IMG/VR virus record: IMGVR_UViG_3300033388_002613
Location: 1 to 43,967 of that record
From: a virus
Length of the DNA stretch: 43,967 bases
Strand: one strand, 5' to 3'
Below the pieces are notes generated by a model. The model had not been told where the DNA came from. It ran no database searches and was given only the letters and a program-made list of their open reading frames with translations. The stretch's first letter is position 1. Every line of letters begins with the position of its first letter. Made by a program: the position numbers and the translations under genes. Below are positions 1 to 8,436 of this stretch, piece after piece.

Positions 1-143
1 TAAATAGATTTGGTCAGAATTATAAAGATATGAAAGATGACCCAGTTGGAGTTACACCTGAATGTGTAGAGGCAGCTCAAGCAGTAATGTTAGCAGTATA
101 TAATGATGCTAGACATAATAATAAATCAAACAACGAAGGATAG
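1..143 (+). CDS. C-terminal end of an unidentified protein (5' truncated)
   Basis: Open reading frame entering from the left edge (codons begin at base 3) and ending with TAG at 141-143. It gives 46 residues, beginning NRFGQNYKDMKDDP and ending in an Asn/Lys-rich tail. The next gene starts 3 bases after the stop, so it belongs to the same operon. Phages commonly place the large terminase just before the portal, so this could be the end of a terminase gene. The fragment contains no diagnostic motif and that idea rests on position alone. Confidence 0.6.
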   Translation, partial: NRFGQNYKDMKDDPVGVTPECVEAAQAVMLAVYNDARHNNKSNNEG

Positions 144-146
144 AAT

Positions 147-455
147 ATGGAAACAGTAAATAATAACGGATATGTATCAGCTGGTATATTGATGAATAAA
201 ACTATTAGAGATATGAGAGAACATGTTGAGTTCGAAAAGTTTGTTTGTAGAATGCTGATTGATAATGATGATACTAGGGATATGAAGGATAAGACTGAAG
301 AGCATCCTGATGGCATTCATAAGTTTATATATAATAATGAAAAAATAGATATACATACTATGAAAGGCAAAATGGAAGCAATGGGTAAGTCTGCTTATGT
401 TCCAAATGAGTCAACTGATAAAGTTGATGAACCTAAAAACTCAACTAAGGAATAA
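147..455 (+). CDS. Hypothetical protein, 102 aa, upstream of portal
   Basis: A small, charged, Asn/Asp/Lys-rich protein with no signal peptide, membrane segment or motif that I recognise. The ATG at 147 is preceded by a GAAGGA ribosome binding site that overlaps the end of the upstream gene, and the stop lies 2 bases before the next start, so it is translated within the head operon. Its last 15 residues look disordered. Position between a possible terminase and the portal suggests a role in packaging or head assembly, but this is inferred from context only. Confidence 0.8.
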   Translation: METVNNNGYVSAGILMNKTIRDMREHVEFEKFVCRMLIDNDDTRDMKDKTEEHPDGIHKFIYNNEKIDIHTMKGKMEAMGKSAYVPNESTDKVDEPKNSTKE

Positions 456-457
456 CT

Positions 458-1780
458 ATGGCTGAACAAAAAGTAGCAGGTAGTGACCAAGAACGGGATT
501 TCGAATTCCTTAAAAAGGTAGAAACGTTAACTGATAAAATTGGCGAAGCTAACTTTGAAGGAGTTAAAGATTTAACTAATTATGTTGGTGATAATCAAAC
601 TGACTTAATGGGCTTACTAGGTGACTTAACTTATAATATAGACCAACCAATATTGAAGTCTCTGGCTAAAGATATGATTGGTGTAATGGGAAGCTTCTAT
701 TTAGATGACGCTGCTATGTGTTGTTTGATTAGAAACATACTAATACAACTAGGCTTACAATCTCAACTAGAAGATTATAATGACTGGGTTCATGAACTAC
801 AAGATAATAATAATATAGCTGATGGTATGTATATCAATGAAGATAACTTTGAGTTGGTTGTTGATGAGACTAGATTTGGTACTACTATTAATAGTACAAT
901 AGCAGTGATCGATATTATACTTATGTTTATAGATTTTGATATACAAGATTTAGTTATGCCTTCATTAGATTTCATTAGAGAGATATCTGAGGCAGTAGTT
1001 GGATTCGTATGTATCGCATTACAAGAAGTGCTATTTACATTACGAGATGGAACTATTGATTTAATTATTCAGAAGATAGATGAACAAGTTGGAACTAATA
1101 GCTGGGCTGAGTGTCTTCCTTATATGGACTTCATTAGTATCCTTAAAAAGTATATCCATGATTATGGTATGACTAAAAAATTAATGATGTTAATTGAAGG
1201 GTTTCTAGGAAACCTATTTAATAAATTTAATAAAGCTAGACGTAAAGAATTATCTAAAAATGTTAAACTAAAAGAGTTCTTAACTTTAATTAGAAAGATA
1301 TTAGTGAACATTAAAGAAGCAGTTGTGAGCTGGGAGTTTTGTGTGTTCTTAGGCAACGACCCAGAAATAGATGAAACTAGTGATAGTAATGATAATGTGT
1401 ATTTTAATTATCTTAAAGAGATTCTTAATAATCCTAATAGCACATCTGATATGAGTAACACTAATGATTACATATTTGCTGATGATAATACTATACTAAA
1501 TAACAACGACAGCAATGGTAATACTGGTTCTGGTTCTGGTAAAGGTAATGAAGATAACTCTCAAAATTCTGGAAAGGCTCCAATTGATGATGAGATATTA
1601 GCATTCCTACAAAAGTACATGGGTATGTCCAGTGAGAGAGCTAGTGGTTTAGTTGCAGATAATGGATTAAATACTGGTGATGGTACAAGTGGAACAGCAA
1701 ATTCTTGTGGAGCAGTATTGCGCCCAGAAGATATAACTAGTATTTTGAATACTATTTTAAATAACAGTAGGATTGGATAA
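458..1780 (+). CDS. Unidentified structural-region protein, 440 aa
   Basis: Starts at ATG 458 after an AAGGAA site, and its TAA overlaps the portal ATG by one base, indicating translational coupling. Residues 1-320 look mainly helical, with two hydrophobic stretches near residues 138-158 and 180-196. Residues about 327-372 form a low-complexity Asn/Ser/Gly/Asp linker, followed by a short C-terminal domain. I recognise no family. Coupling to the portal makes a head-assembly or internal virion protein the natural guess; nothing in the sequence shows catalytic function. Confidence 0.85.
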   Translation: MAEQKVAGSDQERDFEFLKKVETLTDKIGEANFEGVKDLTNYVGDNQTDLMGLLGDLTYNIDQPILKSLAKDMIGVMGSFYLDDAAMCCLIRNILIQLGLQSQLEDYNDWVHELQDNNNIADGMYINEDNFELVVDETRFGTTINSTIAVIDIILMFIDFDIQDLVMPSLDFIREISEAVVGFVCIALQEVLFTLRDGTIDLIIQKIDEQVGTNSWAECLPYMDFISILKKYIHDYGMTKKLMMLIEGFLGNLFNKFNKARRKELSKNVKLKEFLTLIRKILVNIKEAVVSWEFCVFLGNDPEIDETSDSNDNVYFNYLKEILNNPNSTSDMSNTNDYIFADDNTILNNNDSNGNTGSGSGKGNEDNSQNSGKAPIDDEILAFLQKYMGMSSERASGLVADNGLNTGDGTSGTANSCGAVLRPEDITSILNTILNNSRIG

Positions 1781-3645
1781 TGGGACTTTTAGATATTTTT
1801 AAAGTAAATACTTTTACAGATAATTCAGATTACAACATGAGTGGAGATATCTCTGATGCTACAATTAAAGATCCTTCTCTTAAATTTAGTAAACCCAAAT
1901 ATGTAAAGAATGTTAATTATAACAAGGTGTTACATAATGTTGAGTTTGCTGATTCTGAATACGACTTAAGCACAATAGCTAACGCGGTACAATTAGATGG
2001 ATTATTAAATAGATCTGTTAATATATTCGTAGAGCAAATCAATAAGAATGGATATGATATAGTTGTACCTGACACTAAGCTACAAGACCATATTAATAAT
2101 AGAATGAGAGAAGTAGAACTATTCACTAATCAGAAACATACTGAATTAATGACATCTATATCTCGTCAGTTAGTTACTTATGGTAACGCCTATGTTATCA
2201 AGTCTAGAAAACCTAACGTGTCTAAATATGGAAAAGCATACAAACTATTTAATAGAACAGTTCAACCTATCGTTGGACTTTTTGTCGCTGATGCTACAAC
2301 TATGAAAATTGGATTAAATAACAACAACCATGTTACATATTACAAACAAACAATTGCTGGTAATGAAAGAATATTTAAAGCTGATGATGTTATACATTTA
2401 ACATACAATAAAATACCTGGACTATTAACTGGACGCTCTTCTATTATATCTATTCTAGACGACGTAAGAGCTCTTCGTAAACTTGAAGAAGAAGCTGAGA
2501 TACTTGGCTTCCAATATGCTGTGCCTTTATATCTATATAAAGTTGGTACAGATAACCATCCTGCTGCTCCTGGTGAAGTAGATAGTGTAGCTGTTGAGAT
2601 TAATCATATGAATACTTATGGTATTATGTGTGTACCTCACACTCACACTGTTGAAACAGTAACCAATAATAATGACCCAATAGATATTATAAAGTATGTG
2701 GACCATTTTAAAAAGAGAGTATATAGTGGATTAGGTTTATCTGCTGCTGTTATGGGTGAGTCAGATACATCAAATAGAAATACGGCTGAGGCTGCTTATC
2801 TATCTATGCAATCTATTACTAAGTCATATCAACAGATTATATCTGATAAGTTAGAAATTGAATTAGTTAAAGAACTTATATTAGATGCTGGATTTGCTCC
2901 AGCTAGATTTGAATATGAAGTTAGATTCAAAGAGATTGATTTAGAAGCTACTATTAAAAAGGAAACTCATATATTGCAGAAGTATCAAGGTAACCTTATT
3001 ACTCTAACTGAAGCACGTCTTGGATTAGAAATGGAATCTAAAACTGATATGGCTGATCTATATCTTAATCAAATACAAATACCTCTTGCTCAAGCTGAAG
3101 CTGAAGCTCAGATACCTGTACTAGAGAAACAAGGTGAAGTTAGTATTAAAGTTGCTAAGGCTGCTCCTAAGACTCCTGCGTCTGGTGGATCTACTGCTAA
3201 GAAAACTACTAAAGCTCCTGCTAAGAAAGGCAAGACTAAGTCTTCTGAGAAATCAACGAAGTCTAAAAGTCAACCCTCTAACCAACATGGTAAGCAATTA
3301 AGTAGACCTACATTTAAAAAGGATGCTATCAATGATAGTATTGAATATGCTAAGAATAGTGCGAAATCATTATTAAATAATAATAGTTATAAATCTCAGC
3401 TTAACAGATCGACGTTTATCAATAAAGTGTCTGATAATCTGAAAGGTACTATACTACAATTAAGCAGCGTAGATAGTGAGAATATTCATAAAACTATTAT
3501 GCTTAGATTAAATGATAGATTGAATAGATTATCAATAATAGATTCAGATGAAAAATATGACTATATGATGAATTCAATATATGATGAGATACTAAGTTTA
3601 AATATACACTTGGAGTTAAATGATGGCGAAGAAGAAGAAGAATAA
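1780..3645 (+). CDS. Portal protein
   Basis: The portal forms the dodecameric ring at one capsid vertex through which DNA is packaged and leaves. The 621-aa product has the layout of long-tailed phage portals: an N-terminal wing, then the segment GRSSIISILDDVRALRKLEE near residue 220 leading into helices, the segment RVYSGLGLSAAVMGES near residue 315, and a helical stem with NTAEAAYLSMQSITKSYQQ. Residues about 460-507 form a Lys/Ala/Ser-rich basic linker, and a helical C-terminal extension of about 100 residues ends in five Glu. The last 26 bases overlap the protease gene. It is longer than a minimal portal because of the basic linker and C-terminal extension. Identification rests on the internal pattern plus its place before protease and capsid genes. 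Confidence 0.88.
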   Translation: MGLLDIFKVNTFTDNSDYNMSGDISDATIKDPSLKFSKPKYVKNVNYNKVLHNVEFADSEYDLSTIANAVQLDGLLNRSVNIFVEQINKNGYDIVVPDTKLQDHINNRMREVELFTNQKHTELMTSISRQLVTYGNAYVIKSRKPNVSKYGKAYKLFNRTVQPIVGLFVADATTMKIGLNNNNHVTYYKQTIAGNERIFKADDVIHLTYNKIPGLLTGRSSIISILDDVRALRKLEEEAEILGFQYAVPLYLYKVGTDNHPAAPGEVDSVAVEINHMNTYGIMCVPHTHTVETVTNNNDPIDIIKYVDHFKKRVYSGLGLSAAVMGESDTSNRNTAEAAYLSMQSITKSYQQIISDKLEIELVKELILDAGFAPARFEYEVRFKEIDLEATIKKETHILQKYQGNLITLTEARLGLEMESKTDMADLYLNQIQIPLAQAEAEAQIPVLEKQGEVSIKVAKAAPKTPASGGSTAKKTTKAPAKKGKTKSSEKSTKSKSQPSNQHGKQLSRPTFKKDAINDSIEYAKNSAKSLLNNNSYKSQLNRSTFINKVSDNLKGTILQLSSVDSENIHKTIMLRLNDRLNRLSIIDSDEKYDYMMNSIYDEILSLNIHLELNDGEEEEE

Positions 3646-5146
3646 AAATTTAGATAAAATAGTTGAACAACTGGATTCTATAGATGTCCAGATCAGCGCC
3701 ACCCATCTTAATTACGTTAATGCTAATAATGTATTATATACTTTGGACGCTGTTGCTAACGGTGCTGATAGTTGGTTAACTCCTTATGGTAAACCACAAC
3801 TACTACATCACGATAAAAGCAAAGATGCTATTGGTCGTATTGTAGACTACTCTATTGAAGATACTGCTACTATGGATGGTGAGCCAAAAGACTTCATTAA
3901 ACTAACTTCTAGAATAACTGATAAAGAAGCTATTAATAAAGTATTAAATGGTATATACTATACATGCAGTGTTGGAAGCTCAACTACTCAAATTAAATGT
4001 TCAATCTGTGATCAAAGTTTAACAACTGACGGATTATGTGAGCACGAAAAAGGTGCCCTATATGATGGAAAGAAAGCTTTTTGGATTATTGAAAATATAA
4101 GTTATAAAGAGAACTCATTCGTAAACAGCCCAGCGGATTCATATTCTAGAATCGTATCAATAGATTTAGGAGATGGCCCAATGGCTTACGATACATTCCT
4201 TGAAGATAAGGAAAATATAATAACAGACTTTTTTATGGAGGATGATATGAAAAAGCAAAAACTTAGTGCAGAACAACGTACTAAATTAGCTGATTCAGTA
4301 TTCTGTGGTCCAGGAAGATCTTTCCCTGCACATGACGTAGCTCATGTTAAAGCAGGTTTAGCACTTCTAAAAGATTCCGAACTTGACGATTCTACTAAGC
4401 AGAAAATCACTTCTGCATTATATAGAAAAGGCAAACGTTTTGAAATCGAACCAACAGATGAAGAATTAACTGACAACTCAGAGTTACTAGTATTTAGAAT
4501 GGATGAAGATTTTTCTGATGAAGAGAAAACTGCAATCACTACTTTCTTTGATGCTAACCCAGATGCTGATCTACCTGCTGAACAGGAAGAGACATCAACT
4601 GAGGATAACGAAGAAACTAATGTAGTTACTTTTGAAGTTGCTGATTTTGAAGAAATCAGAAAAGGTAAGAAAGATGACATCATCGCTTTTGCTGACTTTA
4701 TTGTTGCTGAATCTATTAAATTAGACGATACTATTACTACAATGAAAACAGAAGAAAAGACTTTATCTGATAAAATTACTGAACAAGGTACTATACTAAA
4801 TAGTAAGGAAGATGAAATCAACAAGTTACTTGACAATAATGCTGTGCTTAGCGTAGATTATAAAAAGTCTCTTGTACAAAATATTCTTGACTTTAAACAT
4901 GTAAATGAAAATAGAGATGAAGAATTTAAAAAATATGATTCTAGAAAAGTTGATAGCTTATTAGATACCCTGAATGATTACAGAAGTGATTCTGCTAATA
5001 GCATTCCAAGAGTGGAAGATGAAACATTAACAGACTCTACTGAGTCAGATGATAATACTAGCGAGAAGAAACTGGATAATGACGATAGTCAGGGTACTAG
5101 TAAAATTGATCGCTTTTTTAAACATAATATTATAACGGAGGATTAA
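3620..5146 (+). CDS. Prohead maturation protease fused to scaffold-like C-terminal region
   Basis: Residues 1-205 look like a capsid maturation serine protease. LLHHDKSKDAIGRIV (His63/His64) matches the catalytic-His region of prohead proteases, and NGIYYTCSVGSS (Ser117) matches the Ser region. Between the Ser region and the rest is a probable zinc knuckle, C127-x2-C130-x9-C140-x-H142. From residue 210 the sequence changes character: FCGPGRSFPAHDVAHVKAG followed by a short helical domain (found in some phage head proteins), then an acidic stretch and a predicted coiled coil, as in scaffolds. Two consecutive ATGs (3620, 3623) share one GGAG site at 3612-3615, and 3623 has the better spacing. 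The gene sits between portal and capsid genes, as expected. A strong internal start lies at 4247. Catalytic residues are assigned by pattern, not by alignment. Confidence 0.8.
   Translation: MMAKKKKNKNLDKIVEQLDSIDVQISATHLNYVNANNVLYTLDAVANGADSWLTPYGKPQLLHHDKSKDAIGRIVDYSIEDTATMDGEPKDFIKLTSRITDKEAINKVLNGIYYTCSVGSSTTQIKCSICDQSLTTDGLCEHEKGALYDGKKAFWIIENISYKENSFVNSPADSYSRIVSIDLGDGPMAYDTFLEDKENIITDFFMEDDMKKQKLSAEQRTKLADSVFCGPGRSFPAHDVAHVKAGLALLKDSELDDSTKQKITSALYRKGKRFEIEPTDEELTDNSELLVFRMDEDFSDEEKTAITTFFDANPDADLPAEQEETSTEDNEETNVVTFEVADFEEIRKGKKDDIIAFADFIVAESIKLDDTITTMKTEEKTLSDKITEQGTILNSKEDEINKLLDNNAVLSVDYKKSLVQNILDFKHVNENRDEEFKKYDSRKVDSLLDTLNDYRSDSANSIPRVEDETLTDSTESDDNTSEKKLDNDDSQGTSKIDRFFKHNIITED
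4237..4241 (+). promoter_or_regulatory. Internal Shine-Dalgarno for nested scaffold start
   Basis: GGAGG lies 5 bases before an in-frame ATG at 4247, inside the protease gene. This is as strong as the sites of the independent genes here, and it falls exactly at the boundary between the protease domain and the scaffold-like domain. Confidence 0.65.
4247..5146 (+). CDS. Probable separate scaffold protein from internal start (299 aa, nested in protease gene)
   Basis: In frame with the protease gene, beginning MKKQKLSAEQRTKL after a GGAGG site with ideal spacing. The product would contain the CGPGRSFPAHDVAHV domain, an acidic Asp/Glu-rich region (about residues 60-140 of the nested protein) and a helical, coiled-coil-like C-terminus. 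This arrangement, a protease with its C-terminal scaffold also made alone from an internal start, is known from phage lambda (C and Nu3). Here the nested product is inferred from the ribosome binding site and the domain boundary. If real, it supplies excess scaffold around which the capsid protein assembles before the protease removes it. Confidence 0.6.
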   Translation: MKKQKLSAEQRTKLADSVFCGPGRSFPAHDVAHVKAGLALLKDSELDDSTKQKITSALYRKGKRFEIEPTDEELTDNSELLVFRMDEDFSDEEKTAITTFFDANPDADLPAEQEETSTEDNEETNVVTFEVADFEEIRKGKKDDIIAFADFIVAESIKLDDTITTMKTEEKTLSDKITEQGTILNSKEDEINKLLDNNAVLSVDYKKSLVQNILDFKHVNENRDEEFKKYDSRKVDSLLDTLNDYRSDSANSIPRVEDETLTDSTESDDNTSEKKLDNDDSQGTSKIDRFFKHNIITED

Positions 5147-5147
5147 A

Positions 5148-6260
5148 ATGGCTATTAATAATTTCGGGCTTGGATTTACAGCTCAAAATACACATAAAGT
5201 GCCTACTAGAAATCGCCCAGATAAATATGCTGAATCTCCTCTTGCACAAAGAGCTAGATTTGAAGTATCTGAGGGTATACGCCCTGCTGAATACTTTACA
5301 GCTTATAAATATTTACCTGTAACACAGAAGGATATTACTACTGAGGACTACGTTGTTATTCCAAAGGGTAGAATTCTTAGTGCGATCACTACTTATGATT
5401 TAACACCAGATGGTGGAATCAGAGGACCTAACGATAGCGGCGTGCTATCTGGATACGTAGACCAGATTACTGGTTTAGTTGGAGCATACTCACAGGATGA
5501 GTCTTACTTTGGATATGATGAATATATTTCTAGCTTACTTGTACCTGCGAATGGTGGAGCTAATAGTAAATTATTCTATACTCAAAAAGATATCGACGCT
5601 GGAACTATGACTGCTTCTGGAACCTTTATTACATCTGTAGATATTGCTGCTTCTGGTTCAGTATCTATTCTAGCTAATGCACCTATTGGTGTTGCTTTCC
5701 ATGACTGGTATCAAGATATTCGTGGTAAAAACTTAAACTATAGAATGTGGCCAGATGGTGGACATATCTTAACTGACTGGTTCGTTGAAGTTCCATATGT
5801 TAGAGATGGTGATGCTAGTGAGTTTAAAGCTACTACTAACGTTGTTGCAGATAGAGACGCATTTAAAGATGTATCTGAAATCTTTAGCTACCTTGCTATT
5901 GACACTGACGATGACGCAACTAATATTGGTTCATTCTTGAAATCTGATTTCATTGGTAACTATATTCTTGAGAATGCTGGAAATGTTAACACTCCTAAAT
6001 CTACTCAAACAGTTGGTAAACTATTAGCATTAGATACTAGATTTCCTAAATCTGGACTTGAAGATGTTGAAACATATCCTGGCTCTAGAATGCCTGGAAC
6101 TCAAACTGCTGGACTTCCTAGCTTTTTATTCGAATTCGTAGTAGCATGTGAAAATGCTGTTGCTGGTGGCGGATCTAACCCAGTTACTATTGAAGAGGTT
6201 CTAAACCTTGTTAAAAGTGGTAAGTATGGTGTTGCTAGAATACAGTTACTTGTATCTTAA
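5148..6260 (+). CDS. Structural protein between scaffold and major capsid protein, 370 aa
   Basis: Starts at ATG 5148, two bases after the protease stop, behind a GGAGG site. The protein is rich in Gly, Thr, Asp and aromatic residues, with long stretches that look beta-rich, no membrane segment and no catalytic motif. Short pieces such as YVVIPKGRILSAITTYD resemble phage virion proteins in general, but I do not recognise a family. Its place between scaffold and major capsid genes fits a head decoration, capsid-vertex or minor capsid protein. That role is inferred from position. The gene ends 15 bases before the capsid gene. Confidence 0.85.
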   Translation: MAINNFGLGFTAQNTHKVPTRNRPDKYAESPLAQRARFEVSEGIRPAEYFTAYKYLPVTQKDITTEDYVVIPKGRILSAITTYDLTPDGGIRGPNDSGVLSGYVDQITGLVGAYSQDESYFGYDEYISSLLVPANGGANSKLFYTQKDIDAGTMTASGTFITSVDIAASGSVSILANAPIGVAFHDWYQDIRGKNLNYRMWPDGGHILTDWFVEVPYVRDGDASEFKATTNVVADRDAFKDVSEIFSYLAIDTDDDATNIGSFLKSDFIGNYILENAGNVNTPKSTQTVGKLLALDTRFPKSGLEDVETYPGSRMPGTQTAGLPSFLFEFVVACENAVAGGGSNPVTIEEVLNLVKSGKYGVARIQLLVS

Positions 6261-6275
6261 TTAAGGAGATAGACA

Positions 6276-7598
6276 ATGTATATAAAAGACGAAGTCGCTC
6301 TTAGAGACTTTAAAAAACAAGAAGACCGTGTTCTATTTAGTAATGTGTATGACGCATTTACTAATCGCGGTCTTATGACAGACGCAAACGGTGATTCTGA
6401 GTTCTTCGAACTTAAAGATTTAATCACTACACAAGATTTAACTAGATTCATTCCACAAACAGTAGAAACTATTGTTCGTGAAGCAATCGAACCTAACCTT
6501 TTCATCGTTGATAAACTCTTTCAAGAGATCAACATTCCTAGAGGGTCTAGAATTCAAATTGGTGCTATCGGTGCCATGGAAGCTGGACGTGTAGGACAAG
6601 GTGGAGAATATCCTGAGAGATTCGTGGATCTTGATGGTGGAGATATGGTAGCACTTACTACTGACAAGCACGGTTTAAAGATTTCTTTAACTGAAGAAGT
6701 TCTTAATGAAAACTTGTTTGATGTAGTTGGTATTTGGCTACGCGCTGCTGGTAGAGCTCTTGCTCGTCACAAAGAGCGTGCTGCTGCTAAATTGATTAAT
6801 GAAATGGGATATGACGTGTTTGATAACGCGGCTCCTTCTAATTCATACATTGGAGCTACAACTGGTAGAAATATCGCTGGTATCCCTAATGGATCAATGA
6901 CAGTTAATGATATCTTTGAACTATATACTTATCTTATGCATAGAGGATTTAATCCTGACACACTTATGATGCACCCACTAGCGTGGAAAACATTTATGTG
7001 TGATACAGAAATGCGTGAAGTAGTATTAGCTGGTTCAACAGTTAACTCTTACAAAAACCCTAATGGATCTTCTGCTGAAGGATGGGGAACTGGACACGGT
7101 GGACTTGGTCTTAGAACTAAAGCTACTGGACAAGGTAAAACAGCTGGTGACGTAACTAAAGGAGCATACGCTTGGACTCAAACTCTGAATCCACTTGGAG
7201 CTACTTTCAACATCGCACCATCTTATCTTCCAACACCACTTGAAGTTCTTGTAACTCAGTATGTGAACTTTGATTATGGTACAAGATCAACTGGTTCAGT
7301 AACTGGTAATGAAACTACTAAAGGTTCTAGTTCAACTATCGTAATGGTAGACTCTAGTAACTGTGGTCTTATTGGACAATCTATGCCTGTAACAATGGAT
7401 AGATGGACAGATCCAGAACGTGATATTGAAAATATCAAACTTAAAGAGATGTGGGGACTTGCTTTACTTGAACAGGGTAAAGGAATCGCTGTCGCTAGAA
7501 ATATTTCTACTGATAGAAACTACAACTTTGAGAATGGTAACAACGTTAGTCTTGAAGAACAGGACAGAGACATTGTTCCATCAGGTCAGCTTTCATAA
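6276..7598 (+). CDS. Major capsid protein (HK97 fold)
   Basis: Builds the icosahedral head. The 440-aa product shows the usual HK97-fold order: an N-terminal helical arm, then VETIVREAIEPNLFIVDKLF leading to the E-loop region, KISLTEEVLNENLFDVVG starting the spine helix, and a helical A-domain segment (ELYTYLMHRGFNPDTLMMHP) followed by a strand-rich part near YLPTPLEVLVTQYV. The spine contains KERAAAKLINEM. It starts at ATG 6276 with AAGGAG about 7 bases upstream and is followed by a strong terminator, consistent with very high expression. A cleaved N-terminal propeptide is possible because a protease is encoded upstream, but no cleavage site can be fixed by eye. Confidence 0.9.
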   Translation: MYIKDEVALRDFKKQEDRVLFSNVYDAFTNRGLMTDANGDSEFFELKDLITTQDLTRFIPQTVETIVREAIEPNLFIVDKLFQEINIPRGSRIQIGAIGAMEAGRVGQGGEYPERFVDLDGGDMVALTTDKHGLKISLTEEVLNENLFDVVGIWLRAAGRALARHKERAAAKLINEMGYDVFDNAAPSNSYIGATTGRNIAGIPNGSMTVNDIFELYTYLMHRGFNPDTLMMHPLAWKTFMCDTEMREVVLAGSTVNSYKNPNGSSAEGWGTGHGGLGLRTKATGQGKTAGDVTKGAYAWTQTLNPLGATFNIAPSYLPTPLEVLVTQYVNFDYGTRSTGSVTGNETTKGSSSTIVMVDSSNCGLIGQSMPVTMDRWTDPERDIENIKLKEMWGLALLEQGKGIAVARNISTDRNYNFENGNNVSLEEQDRDIVPSGQLS

Positions 7599-7628
7599 GC
7601 TAACCTAGGTTGATGTACATATAAATTG

Positions 7629-7660
7629 AGGAGACTTCTTTACGGAGGTCTCCTTTTTTT
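7629..7660 (+). terminator. Rho-independent terminator after the capsid gene
   Basis: An 11-bp stem (7629-7639 with 7644-7654, including two G-T pairs) closes a TTAC tetraloop and runs straight into a seven-T tract. It lies 31 bases after the capsid stop codon. It would end or attenuate head-operon transcription and protect the abundant capsid mRNA. Confidence 0.88.
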
Positions 7661-7711
7661 GTTTTATACTATACTATTACTGAACCGTATAACTTAATAT
7701 AGGAGGTTCAT

Positions 7712-8425
7712 ATGGCTAGAACAAGTAATAAAAATGCAAACGATATAAAATTACCAAAATATCTGAAATTAAATAAGGGCACAATGTGGTTTGATACACT
7801 AGGTGCTAACTGTTCACAGATACGATTATACAATACTACTACTCAGTTTGTTGGTAGAGGATATATCTCTGATGAAGAACACGCGCAATACCTGGAAACA
7901 GGATATGGTGAAACTCACGACATTGCTAGAGATGATGCTAATAATGAAAGCTCAGCTCATGGAGTTTATGGTAAGAAAGTAGTAGAAGATAAAAGCTTCT
8001 TTGAAACTGCTACTGTTGAGAAATCTAAATTAGCTAATATAATGACTGCCTTTAAGAATGGTATTCTAATAGCTTATGACCCAGAGAAACCACCAGTTGA
8101 AAAGGAACGTGAAATCAATAAGAAAAACTTTGCTTTCAAGAAAGGTTCTAATAATGGAACTGATGGTGATGTTATCTTTACTGGTAAAAATAAACAGATG
8201 TTTAATAAGTTGAATAATGCTACTCATGAAGACTTAATGAGCTTTATTAAGAGTGCTCCTATTTCAGCAAGAACTAATCTTATGGATTTATATGACTATG
8301 AACTTAGTGGATATAATAAAATTGATAGAGCCAGAGCTTCTGTATTAGATGCTATTAAAGCAAAGCTAAATGAGTTAGGACCTGGTATGTCTTCTATTAC
8401 TGTAGAAGAATTTGATAACGAATAA
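7712..8425 (+). CDS. Unidentified head or neck protein, 237 aa
   Basis: First gene after the capsid terminator, starting at ATG 7712 behind a perfect AGGAGGT site. The protein is hydrophilic and Lys/Asn-rich. Its N-terminus has a small motif KYLKLNKGTMWFDTLG, the middle part is charged and probably flexible (YDPEKPPVEKEREINKK), and the C-terminus is helical. No enzyme motif or membrane segment is visible. Position between the capsid protein and the head-tail adaptor suggests a virion connector or head protein. I do not recognise the family. Confidence 0.85.
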   Translation: MARTSNKNANDIKLPKYLKLNKGTMWFDTLGANCSQIRLYNTTTQFVGRGYISDEEHAQYLETGYGETHDIARDDANNESSAHGVYGKKVVEDKSFFETATVEKSKLANIMTAFKNGILIAYDPEKPPVEKEREINKKNFAFKKGSNNGTDGDVIFTGKNKQMFNKLNNATHEDLMSFIKSAPISARTNLMDLYDYELSGYNKIDRARASVLDAIKAKLNELGPGMSSITVEEFDNE

Positions 8426-8436
8426 AGGACTTTAAT

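Noticed and set aside
4342-4836. Minus-strand ORF of 164 aa in the protease gene
   Set aside because: Ser-rich shadow of the Glu/Asp/Lys-rich coding strand, without an RBS, overlapping a well-supported gene.
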